64,000 bases of DNA, from NCBI GenBank assembly GCA_018857735.1, contig JABMCL010000073.1:68501-132500 (forward strand), written 5' to 3'. Within the stretch, counting starts at the first letter, position 1, and every line of letters starts with the position of its first letter. Positions 11,606 to 22,979 of the stretch are shown piece by piece. The notes below the pieces were generated by a model. The model was not told the DNA's origin, made no database searches, and saw nothing but the letters and a program-made list of their open reading frames with translations. Origin of the DNA: Alviniconcha marisindica. Lineage: Eukaryota > Mollusca > Gastropoda > Provannidae. Made by a program: the position numbers and the translations under genes.

Positions 11606-14280
11606 ACAGCAATTCATTTATAAACAGAATCAACAAATTAACACATAGTTGATGTTATTGTTAACAAACATACACATCTCTTTTACAAGGTGACCAGAAA
11701 AAAAAACAGGGATTGTACCAAAGCCAGAAAATGACTACTCAGGATTACTTAATTTGACACCTGACTTTGCAAGCTTAAGTTTGATAATACAGTCATGGGA
11801 ACTAACCTGCCTGATCACGTGGACAGTTCAGGACTGCAGGAATACACTCCCCTGGTCACCCGAAGTAGATAGAAATTTATACTATTCAGGGCTCCTTAAT
11901 TCAGTGCCTGACTTTGCACTTTGTAAGCTTAAGTTTTTATGATACAGTCAAGGGAACTAAACTGCCTGATTGTGTGGACAGTCTGATCAGGGCTGCAGGA
12001 ATACACTCCCCTGGTCACCCAAAATGGATAGAAATTTATAGAAGGCAAGTCAAGGCAAAGTAAACATGTTGCTTAACGTCCACAGAAACCTTAAGTCAAG
12101 GCCAGTTAAGAGGCCAGTTATAATATTGCCATTTGCTATGATGACAATTCTGAATAAAACCCTGCCCATCAGAGAAGAAATCATGCAAAACAGTGTCATT
12201 TGCAGTGGAGTATTGTGATTAATATGGGTTATGTATGATGGCAATGATTATACTGGATTATGATGATTGCTGATTGTTGGCTGATGGTGTTAATATTGTG
12301 ATTAATAATATGGATTGCGATGGTATTATTAGTAAAAAAATGGATAGATGTGTGTGTGTGTGTGATATAGGTGGGCAATGTGATATATTTAATGTGGGTG
12401 TAGGTATGACTGTGTTTGTGGGTGGGTGGGAATTGTTTGTGCTGTGAATGTAGAGGCGGTGGAAGGTAGGAATATAAGTAATGTCTTTAATCGATCTCAA
12501 AAGTGATGTTTTACAATTTTGTAACTATATTTTACTCTGTTTTATCTGTACACTCTTACCTTTGTTGTGGTGAACTGTTTACTTGTCCTTTTTGCTAGTT
12601 TAACTAGTGTGGAATTTGAGTGACCCCCAAAATACATTTTCATTTGATGCAATTATTATGAATAATAAAGTTCTTTTGTATTTGTATTTGTGTTTATATT
12701 CAATCACATTCTAACTCGGCTGAAACTGCAAAAACAAGTCTGAGTGCCAAACACATTTTTCATAAAATTTTACAGGAAAAATGTCAGACCGTAATAAGTT
12801 GTCATGATTCCTTCCGGGTGATTATTTTCATGTTCTGATAGTGATACCGTCACTAAGTTAGGCCTGCTAGGCCTGTATAGTAATCTCTGGAATAATTCCG
12901 TCCCACAGCAAAACATTTTGAAAGCAAATTAAATCAACGACAATAAAATTCGTGGAAAACGCACCTGATTAAGATTCTTTTTCTGAAGAAATTAAAATTA
13001 AAAAAACCTTAAAAAAAACAGTCAGCTGCCGCTCTGGAAACCGAAACTAGTAGGCTTCTCAGTACTGTTCATAATAACTCTCTTAAACAAAGAAATTAAT
13101 ATTGCTAATCCAAGAAAACGACTTTACACTTAAGAAAAACAAGCGATCGAAAAAAAAACAACCCCAAAACACTGCCGGGCGGTATCACGTCACTACAAAT
13201 GAGACGACCTCTCGGACTGTCCCAGAGGCCTAGTTGAATACCCAGGATACAACCTGGACACTGACAAAACTAGCAGTCCTCTAAGGTTAAAACATTGCCA
13301 CATAATTAAGATGTTGAAACCAGTTAAATATTGCCATTTTTAGAGGAAAATCGAGAGGAAAGCGTACCTATGATCCGAAATAAGCCGCACATCTAATCTC
13401 CCACCCGAACGCGAAAACTTTCCTGGTCACCCTTCCGCCATCTTGTCACAAGACCAACACTGAGAAGGACTAGTCGATGAAACTACTAAGCACATAAACT
13501 TTGAAGGCGTTTTTTGTTTTGTTTTTGTTTTTATTGGTGTGTGTTTGTTCAGTAAATACTTTCTGACATGAAAATCTTTTAATCTGGTAAGCAGTTACAG
13601 CGCATACATAGATATTTGTGTCGGAGCAAGCTAGTTTCGATACCAAAAATACATTTCGGGGAAATCCGGAATGAGTGCCTCGCCTCGCGAGCTGCAAGTC
13701 TAGGCTGTTAAACGAAAAGTGCACCCTGTGACGTCAGCAATGTGTTTTGGCGCGAAACTGAACCACACACGCCCAAACCAGCACTCTGGGCCAGTAATGA
13801 GCGGAGAAATACAATAAGTTGCAAGGACAAAACACCTAAAACAGCACGACCGAAGCCGTAATATCGACTTCGACTACTCAGTCTTCATTTGCGGCCTGGC
13901 GGCATTACCGGCCTTCGGAGTCACTGCCTCATAGGCACTGATGATGACTCAATGGCGGCTTGTACCGTGGCATCGACTAAACGGCAACACTTACTGTAGG
14001 CCTACCTGCAGCAAAGTGACCCAAGAACCAGAGGCCCACAGCCCTCGGAGATTCCGGCCGAGGCCCACAGTAGCTCTCAGAACTGAATTTCGACTTCTTC
14101 AGTCCCGCCCAAGAACTTGACCTGGCTCCGCCGAGAGTGGCCGAAACCAGAGATTCCACAGTGGCACAGCAGAACCCCTCCACCCAGGCTGATTGAAGCA
14201 GCATTCATGGACGGCCTTGCCAGAGGCGGCACTCAGTCAGTGATGCCCAGTACGTGTCATCCGCCGTCGTCTGCTGTATA
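11606..14280. other. Interval without a firm gene
   Basis: Contains a direct repeat of about 175 bp (11750-11875 resembling 11890-12030), a fragment of the SINE tail at 12056-12092, TG/TA-rich tracts at 12340-12440, and a possible LINE 3' end near 12600-12690. A CpG-richer zone at 13200-14230 could be a promoter; CAAGATGGCGG on the minus strand near 13440 resembles a YY1-type start-site element. Confidence 0.4.
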
Positions 14281-14283
14281 GCC

Positions 14284-14464
14284 AGGTGGGTAGGTAGTGT
14301 TGCTTAATGTCTTCAGATGTTAGTTGACATATCAGGGACAAGCTGAGACCAATGCCGCGAAGCATGGTTCAATATAGCTTTACGTCCACGGAAACCAGAA
14401 GGCCGCTCGTTAGGGCGGACAGCCCAGGACGGCCACCTCGACTCTCACACAGCTCCTCAAACTA
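14284..14464 (+). mobile_element. SINE (family 2), copy 2
   Basis: Same body as 5154-5330: TTAATGTCTTCAGATGTTAG near the start, then GGAAACCAGAAGG, then ACACAGCTCCT near the end, with small changes. Confidence 0.8.
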
Positions 14465-14616
14465 TGACTGTTGTATCAGTAGCCAGCCCGCCACTGAGAC
14501 TGTGCATACAGTTTTAAACAACGAAGGACATTTTAACGGCAAGCTACCGTGCCGGCGGCATACGCGTCAGTACTGATACGTCAGTTTCATCTTGCCACCT
14601 GAACGCCGCTACATAC

Positions 14617-14680
14617 TCACTCCGAGCATCGCTTTCCGGCGAAGGTAGGATGTCGTAAACCAGTGCTTGGAGTTTGCGCT
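14617..14680. mobile_element. MITE remnant with fused ends
   Basis: CCGAGCATCGCTTTCCGGC is joined directly to the opposite terminal sequence (TGTCGTAAACCAGTGCTTGG), so nearly all of the internal part is deleted. Confidence 0.7.
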
Positions 14681-14869
14681 CCACTGTGTCAGTGCAAGCC
14701 CGGCCCAGGAGAAGAAGAAGAGAAGGGGCGAGGGCGGACTGAGTTCTAAGTGCTATCTATGACTGACAGGCCGCACAGTCTAGTCACGATCTTCTTCTTC
14801 GTCAGTTCATAGTAATGTTTCTTGGCCACCAATGATGCATCTATACAGCTGGCGGGGACTATTCGGAGG

Positions 14870-15605
14870 GACTCATGAGGCTCAGGCCGTCCCACAGACC
14901 AGGCTATACACGGAAGGGACTCATGAGGCACAGGCCGTCCGGCCACAGACCAGGCTATACACGGGAGGGACTCATGAGGCCCAGGCCGTCCCACAGACCA
15001 GGCTATACACGGGAGGGACTCATGGGGCCCAGGCCGTCCCACAGACCAGGCTATACACGGGAGGGACTCATGAGGCCCAGGCCGTCCCACAGACCAGGCT
15101 ATACACGGGAGGAACTCATGAGGCCCAGGCCGTCCCACAGACCAGGCTATACACGGGAGGGACTCATGGGGCTCAGGCCGTCCCACAGACCAGGCTATAC
15201 ACGGAAGGGACTCATGGGGCCCAGGCCGTCCCACAGACCAGGCTATACACGGGAGGGACTCATGGGGCACAGGCCGTCCCACAGACCAGGCTATACACGG
15301 GAGGGACTCATGGGGCACAGGCCGTCCCACAGACCAGGCTATACACTGAAGGGACTCATGGGGCCCAGGCCGTCCCACAGACCAGGCTATACACGGGACT
15401 CATGAGGCCCAGGCCGTCCCACAGACCAGGCTATACACGGGAGGGACTCATGGGGCCCAGGCCGTCGCACAGACCAGGCTATACACGGAAGGGACTCATG
15501 AGGCCTAGGCCGTCGCACAGACCAGGCTATACACGGGAGGGACTCATGGGGGCCCAGGCCGTCGCACAGACCAGGCTATACACAGGAGGGACTCATGGGG
15601 CCCAG
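14870..15605. repeat. 48-bp minisatellite, about 15 copies
   Basis: GC-rich unit including GGCCGTCCCACAGACCAGGC, mostly exactly 48 bp and therefore 16 codons. Because of this period, two plus frames and one minus frame are open for 170-390 codons with a 16-residue repeat. It lies between a MITE remnant and a MITE copy. There is no splice or homology support for translation. Confidence 0.92.
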
Positions 15606-15607
15606 TC

Positions 15608-15817
15608 CAAACTCCAAGCACTGGTTTACGACATCCTTCCTTCAACCACTGCTGTATTTAGTTACGCCATAGGGTCCAGAAAACTGTCAGCTAACGAGCA
15701 GTTTTTTGTTGGTGCTCAAACAGTAGTAATTTTGTTACAAACAACTCAAATAAAACAAGGCGTGTCATTTATAGCCACCAACAAAGTTTACACCAGCACA
15801 AGAGATGCTCGGAGAGT
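15608..15817 (+). mobile_element. MITE, internally shortened copy
   Basis: Begins CAAACTCCAAGCACTGG like the full-length copies and ends GAGATGCTCGGAGAGTG, at about 210 bp. It shares the first half and the last ~15 bp of the element. Confidence 0.7.
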
Positions 15818-15884
15818 GCACTCGGCCCTGCCGCAATGCTCGGTTTCCTCTTTGGCCGACCTGTCGTATGCAGATCTCTCTCTC

Positions 15885-15990
<106 letters not shown>

Positions 15991-16005
15991 AAAACAGTCC
16001 GAGCA

Positions 16006-16137
16006 TGTCCTAGTTTGAAAACTTTTACTCCAAATTTTCGCCCATCGCCTGGAACGGACAGGCCTTGTGTCCAGGCAGGCCTTGTAAAAGCCCCACGATA
16101 GACGAAAATGTGGAGCAAAAGTTTTCAAACCAGGACA
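16006..16137. repeat. Inverted repeat (stem-loop), about 130 bp
   Basis: Left arm GTCCTAGTTTGAAAACTTTT... pairs with right arm ...AAAAGTTTTCAAACCAGGAC. The arms are about 35 nt with a few mismatches, around a loop of about 60 nt. A small palindromic MITE is possible. Confidence 0.8.
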
Positions 16138-16682
16138 AACCTCTGTTGTTATACGTTCTCTACATCGTCGTTTGTGACAGCATGTTAATGTTCCAGGTGA
16201 GATCATGAGGAGGGAGGTGGAGCTGGACCCTCAGCCCAGAAGAGATCATGAGCAGGGAGGTGGAGCTGGGCTGCGAAAGTTGGACTTCTTTCGCTTCCGG
16301 TTGTTGTTCCTCAACAGCGGTGCAACGGACATGGTCCTTGTGACTCTGCCCAAGCACGGCAGTTGAAACAGCAACTGCGCAGTGCACAAGTCGCTGGGCA
16401 ATGGCGAGGGGACACCGCCCTAACACTTCCATTGTTCTGGCGGCGGTCCACGGTCTCTCCGGTCTTTTTCGGGCGGCATATTTCGTCCCGGCCCTTCCCC
16501 CCGTCCCTAATAAGCATCCTCGCTTTTGTGGACGTAAAGCAAAATGGTCTCTCTTTGTGACAGCCGTCCCTAATAGGCCTTCTCGCCTCCGTTGGACGTT
16601 AAGCAACAAAAATCAATCAATCATTTGTGACAGCATATCGAGTCAGTCCTTCCTGTACGGTGCGGTGCCCAGGAGTCACAGA

Positions 16683-16695
16683 GAGCCTTGTTTTG

Positions 16696-16764
<69 letters not shown>

Positions 16765-16771
16765 GTAAGAG

Positions 16772-16813
<42 letters not shown>

Positions 16814-16830
16814 GAAGAAGAAGAAGGTGG
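16683..16830. repeat. (CT)n/(TA)n/(GA)n microsatellite
   Basis: A CT-rich tract, then a short TA tract, then a GA tract. This arrangement is self-complementary and could form a hairpin. Confidence 0.93.
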
Positions 16831-17397
16831 GTGGGTGGGTGGGGGTGGAGAAAAACAGAGAGAGAACCGACTATACCGTGTGTGTCCCATTCTCCCCCCG
16901 ACACTAATCACTGAGTTTAGATCTAGTACCGCCGGGACTCAGGTAGGCCATGAAGGCCTCGGTTTCCAGCATTTTTGTTATTGTTGTTGTTTTGCTTTTT
17001 TGGCCGATCTGTCGCGTGCAGACCTTTCTTTCTTTCAGTTTTAATTGAGAAAAGAGAACCGATGAGTGCATGTTTATGTCAGCGGGTGTATGTGGCGGTG
17101 TGCGTTATTTTTTATATACATATATATAAAATTCTTCTTCTTTATAAACGGTGTGTTTATGTTAGTTTATACTATGTGTGTGCGTGCGTGTGTGCGTTGG
17201 GAGGACGGGTATCGTCGTTAAAGGGACATTACTCCGCTGCTCCGAGCAGTGCATTCGGACGTCACCCAAAATCCCTGAGATCCTGCACGGGCTACACGCA
17301 TCCGTTAAGTAAGTAAGTAAACATGGTGCTTCACGTCCACAGAAACCATAAGGCTTCTTAGTGACGGGGAGAAGGGGGGGGGGGGGCATGGAGGTGG

Positions 17398-17575
17398 TAG
17401 GTATGTAGGTAGTGTTGCTTAATGTCCTCAGATGTCAGTTGACATATTAGGGACAAGCTGAGACCAATGCCGAAGCATGGTTCAATATAGCTTTACGTCC
17501 ACGGAAACCAGAAGGCTCGTTAGGACGGACAGCCCAGGACGGCCACCTCGACTCTCACACAGCTCCTGAACTATG
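17398..17575 (+). mobile_element. SINE (family 2), copy 3, nested
   Basis: Flanked by the 12-bp GCATGGAGGTGG at 17386-17397 and 17576-17587, inside the family-1 SINE. Confidence 0.85.
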
Positions 17576-17587
17576 GCATGGAGGTGG

Positions 17588-17758
17588 TGATGAAGTGATG
17601 CTTAATGTCCTCAGATGTCAGTTGACATATTAGGGACAAGTTGTGACCAATGCCGAAGCAGGGTTCATTAATTCTTTACGTCCACGGAAACCAGAAGGCT
17701 CGTTAGGACGGACAGCCCAGGACGGCCACCTCGACTCTCACACAGCTCCTGAACTATG
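17588..17758 (+). mobile_element. SINE (family 2), copy 4, nested
   Basis: Flanked by GCATGGAGGTGG at 17576-17587 and 17759-17770, so it shares one target duplication with copy 3. Either a second insertion at the same spot or a tandem duplication of the first. Confidence 0.85.
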
Positions 17759-18206
17759 GCATGGAGGTGGGGGAAGACTGAGGGAGATTATATACCTATC
17801 GCTACACTGTCACCCCCGCCAGAATGACTCCTGCGTTAAGACGGGAAGCGATTCATTAATTGTGAGGGACAAAGTCTCAAGACAGTGTCCACAGACCGGC
17901 CCAGCTTTTGAAGAGAGAGGAGAGCCGAAACGGATTCGAACCGAGGTCCCTCTGCACAACAGTCTTGCCGCTAGGCCAAACCGGCTCACTGACGCGTCAG
18001 TTAACTCCACCCGCAACGCCTTTGCCGCGCACTGCAATGTTGCTCGAACGATAAACCATGGAGTTGCATTTACGTATATGTACGTCCACGAATAAACCGA
18101 GACGCTTCACTGGATGTCTGGACGGGTTTGTTTTTCTTCCTTTTCAAGTGAGCCAAACTGAACAGGTGTACAGGTTTAAAATCTCAAGTTCAGGATTACC
18201 CGCAAA

Positions 18207-18372
18207 CCATGGTTCAGGAGCTGTGTGAGAGTCGAGGTGGCCGTCCTGAGCTGTCCGTCCTAACGAGCCTTCTGGTTTCCGTGGACGTAAAGAATTATTG
18301 AACCGTGCTTCGGCATTGGTCACAACTTGTCCCTAATATGTCAATTGACATCTGAGGACATTAAGCATCACC
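18207..18372 (-). mobile_element. SINE (family 2), copy 5
   Basis: Reverse orientation, flanked by the 12-bp duplication ATTACCCGCAAA at 18195-18206 and 18373-18384. Confidence 0.85.
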
Positions 18373-18426
18373 ATTACCCGCAAAAGCGGAAACCCGCCAT
18401 ACAACGAACCACCACACATCCATACC

Positions 18427-18864
18427 CAAACGCCAAGCACTGGTTTACGACATCCTTCCTTCAACCACTGCCGTATTTAGTTACGCCATAGGGTCTAGAA
18501 AACTGTCAGCTAACGAGCAGTTTTTTGTTGGTGCTCAAACAGTAGTAAGTTTGTTACAAACAACTCAAATTATATCACACGTTTGTTTTATAACTGACCA
18601 TGTTGCTTACGCCAGCTCAAATAAAACCAGAATCGTTTGAATCAAGACGGAACTTTTTTTTTTACCGGGGGTGGATGCGCCTCAAGTTTACGTGCGTGCT
18701 TGGGCGCTAGGCTGCTTCCACAGTCTTATTGGTACCCGAACCTTTCAGAGGGCGCTGACCGCGTCGGTGGACAGCTGCGCGGAGATAAAGCGTGCCCCTT
18801 CAGTGGTGTAACTAAATCTGGCAGAGTTTGGAGGAGGGTGCCGGAAAGCGGTGCTCGGAGTATG
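18427..18864 (+). mobile_element. MITE with 9-bp TSD, copy 2
   Basis: 438 bp between two copies of ATCCATACC (18418-18426 and 18865-18873). The ends are CAAACGCCAAGCACTGG and, inverted, CATACTCCGAGCACCGC. It includes the GAGCAGTTTTTTGTTGGTGC segment shared by all copies. Confidence 0.88.
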
Positions 18865-18947
18865 ATCCATACCGTCAAGCACAGTTGGCAAATGACATGG
18901 TTTTGTTTGTTTGCTTGTTTTGCTTTTTTTTCTCAGTATCTTTGATC

Positions 18948-18953
18948 TTTATT
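18948..18953 (-). other. Possible polyadenylation signal of gene A
   Basis: AATAAA on the minus strand about 560 nt after the gene A stop codon. Only a candidate; no cleavage site can be seen. Confidence 0.3.
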
Positions 18954-19515
18954 TCTCAGTTCAAACTGCTTCATTGAAAATATCAGTTTCAAAGTGGTAT
19001 CGTGCAGTGTAAGTGCGGATTACAACAACCGCCAATATTTATAACAAGTGTCCAGTACAGTTATGTCCGAAACGTTGAATGCTGCAAATGTCCATGATCA
19101 AATCCGAGTCACTGTCGATGTACCTGACAATAGCAGTAATACGAAAAGGGTCTTTCGTGTCGTCCGGCGGCAAATTGTAACAGAACATGAATGTCACACG
19201 CTGGTGCAGATTTACAGATTTATGTACAAATTCTTTCATTCGCCTATTTTAGAAATCAGTTCAACCGATTCTTATCAAAGACATAGGGACAGGGGGAGTG
19301 GAGGTTGGACTGGACGTCCAACATAAATATTCGACCAAAGTCAATTGTTAACAATAACAGAAACAACGAGATAACAGCGATCAGGGACTGATCAGGATGT
19401 AGAATGCTTGAAGCCGGAGCAAGACATTGGACAGTTCGACTGAATCCAGCCCACAAAGAACAAGGCCATGTCTTGGCACCGCCAAAGCCGCCGACTCTGT
19501 CTGTCTTTGATTTTG

Positions 19516-19608
19516 CTACACTTGCACTTTTCCCGTCTTCTCTGGGTCAGGCATAATCATCCTCCGTGATGGTAGGGTGTGCAAATAGAAACAGTCCAGC
19601 CAGTACAT
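19516..19608 (-). CDS. Gene A exon 3 (terminal)
   Basis: Acceptor TGTTCCTCCAG, then MYWLDCFYLHTLPSRRM and a further 13 residues to a TAG stop. The FYLH pattern at residues 7-10 of the exon is shared with AIFM1 exon 3 (CFYLH) and gene C exon 3 (IFYVH). Confidence 0.7.
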   Translation of the reverse strand: MYWLDCFYLHTLPSRRMIMPDPEKTGKVQV

Positions 19609-20844
19609 CTGGAGGAACAGAAGAAAAACACTTTTGATGGAAACTAGAACTATCTATGAACGGAAGAGAAATATAATTATTTGATGAAAAGTAGAACTAC
19701 TTACAAACTGGTTTCATGGAAACTAGGACCATTCAAAAACCGAAGACTGAGAAACATATCTGATGGAAACTAGGACTATTTATGAACAGGAGAGAAACAA
19801 TTATTTGATGGACTATTTATGAACAGAAAACAGAAAAATATTTGATGAAAACTAGAACTATGTATAAACCAAAGAGAAACATATTTGATAGAAACTAATA
19901 CGAGTTATGAACGGAAGAGAAATATAAATATCTGATGAAAATTAGGACTATTCATGAAAAGGAGAGAAAAATAATTATTTAATGAAAACTATGACTATTT
20001 ATGAACAGAAGACTGAGAAATATATTTGATGGAAACTAGAACTATTTATGAACTGAAGAGAAACATATTTGATGGAAACTAGGAGTATATTTGGTTGTAG
20101 ATCTGCATCTCAGTTCATTACATGGGCATTTATTTCTCATAAGCTTGTAGAGGTGCAAGGACCAACTATCAAAATGAATGCACGCTTTTCTGTGTAGGCA
20201 TTCATAAGCAAGCAGCAATGGCTCTTATGACTGAGATGGGGCGCCATAACTAATCTGTTAGTAGATTATATCAATATTATTTAGTAAAGCCAACAGCAGT
20301 GTTTGTTGAGACGTCAGACTCCTTTAACTCGTCAAATTGTTTCCAAAGGAATAGAGGAGACCGGGGCACTCTGGGCCACTTTTTAAATATTTTCTTTATC
20401 ATTCATAAGTGAACCAACACTGGATGCTGGAATAAGCTTCAACATAAGGCTTGCTTCGGTGCAGCTTTGGCACAGTTAGTTTAAAAACACATCCCCATGT
20501 GATTGGCTGCCCCATGCCCGGGGTAGGTTGGTGGTTGGGCCATTTGTAATTAAAACTCTAAAATTACAACTCAGAAAGAAAACAACAAACAAACAATAAC
20601 CTTGTAATTACACTAACCTAAAAATATTTTTTTTAAACGTGTAAAAAAAGTGTGTAAAGACTGTAAAATAAATAAATATATATCTCAAAATAAATAATAA
20701 ACTAGGAATGTTTATACCCCTCCCAAATGTCAGTGCCTTTTAATGCCCTTTCCCAACCTTCCCGCCATTTTTGTATGCGTTAGAAATGTTGGCTTTTCCG
20801 ATCAGAATAATTCTCATTAAAAAAAATATATATAAAAAAATTAA

Positions 20845-20906
<62 letters not shown>

Positions 20907-22935
20907 GGGGAACCCCTTATAGCTGAATTCAAAATTCTCCAAATTATTTAGTTGACGGCTGTGGTGGCTGCATGGCAACTTACGCAATAGATGGTAATGC
21001 CCAGAGCACTAATGGAACTGTAGAGCATTCTGGACCACTTCATGTTGCGTACTTGGTGGTACTCCCGCCAGCTGCCCTCCGGGATCGGCATGTAGTTCAT
21101 GTGGGCTTTGTTCTCCACGGCAAGCTGCTGCTGTGTTTTGAAATGTCCTAACTGGCCGCGCAGTTTCATCACATGTTCAGACGTCGTTTTGCGTCTAACA
21201 TATGGTGTCAGCCGTGGTTTAGTATCTGTCAAAAGAAATGGGATTATGATTATTATTATTTGAAAATTCAGTGTTTTTTTGTCCCTTGGCCTTGCAGGAA
21301 ATTGGGTCGCCTTGCCCAGGTAAGGCACAGCACAGCAGCTGCCATAGCAGTGCTACCTACTGAGTACTCCTACTGGTGTGTGCAGTATTTTCATGTGTCC
21401 AAACAATGGTATGGCTGCCAGTGTTTGGGATTTTTAACATGCGTACAGATGTTGATTCATGCAATTGCACACGGGGGCTGTACAGACATTGTAAGAGAGT
21501 GCACTGAAAGTTGGCTCTGGGAGAAAATCCTTTGCCGCACCTGGGACTCGAACCTGTGTCAGTATTGCACCTTGCTTACCAGCTCAGCTATTCCCTGTTT
21601 TTGAGGAGTGTTCAGGTGGGGATCGCTACAATAGCTAAACATGGGATTCATTGTAGTTTCGAGGAGTGTTCAGGTGGGGAATGCTACAACAGCTAGACAT
21701 GGGATTCATTGTAGTTTCGAGGAGTGTTCGGGTGGGGAATGCTGCAACAGCCCAGCATGGGATTCATTGTAGTTTTGAGGAGTGTTAAGGTGGGGAATGC
21801 TACAACAGCTAAACATGGGATTCATTGTAGTTTTGAGGAATGTTCAGGTGGGGAATGCTACAACAGCCCAGCATTGGATTCTTTGTAGTTTCAAGGAGTG
21901 TTCAGGTGAGGAATGCTACAACAGCTAAACGTGGGATTCTTTGTAGTTTCAAGGAGTGTTCAGGTGCGGAATGCTGCAACAGCCCAGCATGGGATTCATT
22001 GTAGTTTCGAGGAGTGTTCAGGTGGGGAACACTACAACAGCTAGATATGGGATTCATTGTAGTTTCGAGGAATGTTCAGGTGGGGAATGCTACAACAGCC
22101 CAGCATGGGATTCTTTGTAGTTTCAAGGAGTGTTCAGGTGAGGAACGCTACAACAGCTAAACGTGGGATTCTTGTAGTTTCAGGAGTGTTCAGGTGGGGA
22201 ACGCTACAACAGCTAACTGGGATTATTGTAGTTTCGAGGAGTGTTCAGGTGGGGAATGCTGCAACAGCCCAGCATGGGATTCATTGTAGTTTCGAGGAGT
22301 GTTCAGGTGGGGAATTACAACAGCCAGATGGGATTCATTGTAGTTTCGAGGAGTGTTCAGGTGGGGAATGCTGCAACAGCCCAGCATGGGATTCATTGTA
22401 GTTTCGAGGAGTGTTCAGGTGGGGAACTTACAACAGCTAGATATGGGATTCATTGTAGTTTCGAGGAGTGTTCAGGTGGGAAATGCTGCAACAGCCCAGC
22501 ATGGGATTCATTGTAGTTTCGAGGAGTGTTCAGGTGGGGAACATTACAACAGCTAGATATGGGATTCATTGTAGTTTCGAGGAGTGTTCAGGTGGGGAAT
22601 GCTGCAACAGTCCAGCATGGGATTCATTGTAGTTTCGAGGAGTGTTCAGGTGGGGAATGCTACAACAGCTAGACATGGGATTCATTGTAGTTTCGAGGAG
22701 TGTTCAGGTGGGGAATGCTGCAACAGCCCAGCATGGGATTCTTTATAGTTTCAAGGAGTGTTCAGGTGAGGTATGCTACAACAGCTAAATGTGGGATTCA
22801 TTGTAGCTCCCCAGCTGAACTTACTCTGGCAGTCACCCGTTGTATATGTAATGCATAAAATATATAGTGCAGTTGTACACTGACAAATGCATTCCATGAA
22901 GCGAGATGATTGCGTATATATGACCATTGTTTTTT

Positions 22936-22979
<44 letters not shown>

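Larger units (their letters stand above)
17308..17989 (-). mobile_element. tRNA-derived SINE (family 1), copy 2, interrupted
   Basis: The head at the right end has GGCCTAGCGG (A-box-like) and GGTTCGAATCC (B-box) on the minus strand; the tail is near 17308. The SINE is interrupted by two tandem family-2 SINEs at 17398-17575 and 17588-17758, each bounded by GCATGGAGGTGG. Confidence 0.78.

Noticed and set aside
19048..19326. A 92-codon plus-strand frame
   Set aside because: No motif, no splice context, and it overlaps the presumed 3' UTR of gene A.
21530..21602. A second possible tRNA
   Set aside because: Only the promoter boxes are tRNA-like; it continues into a SINE body.
21601..22805. CRISPR-like array with regular spacing
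   Set aside because: There are no unique spacers; the whole 58-bp unit repeats, and the genome is eukaryotic.
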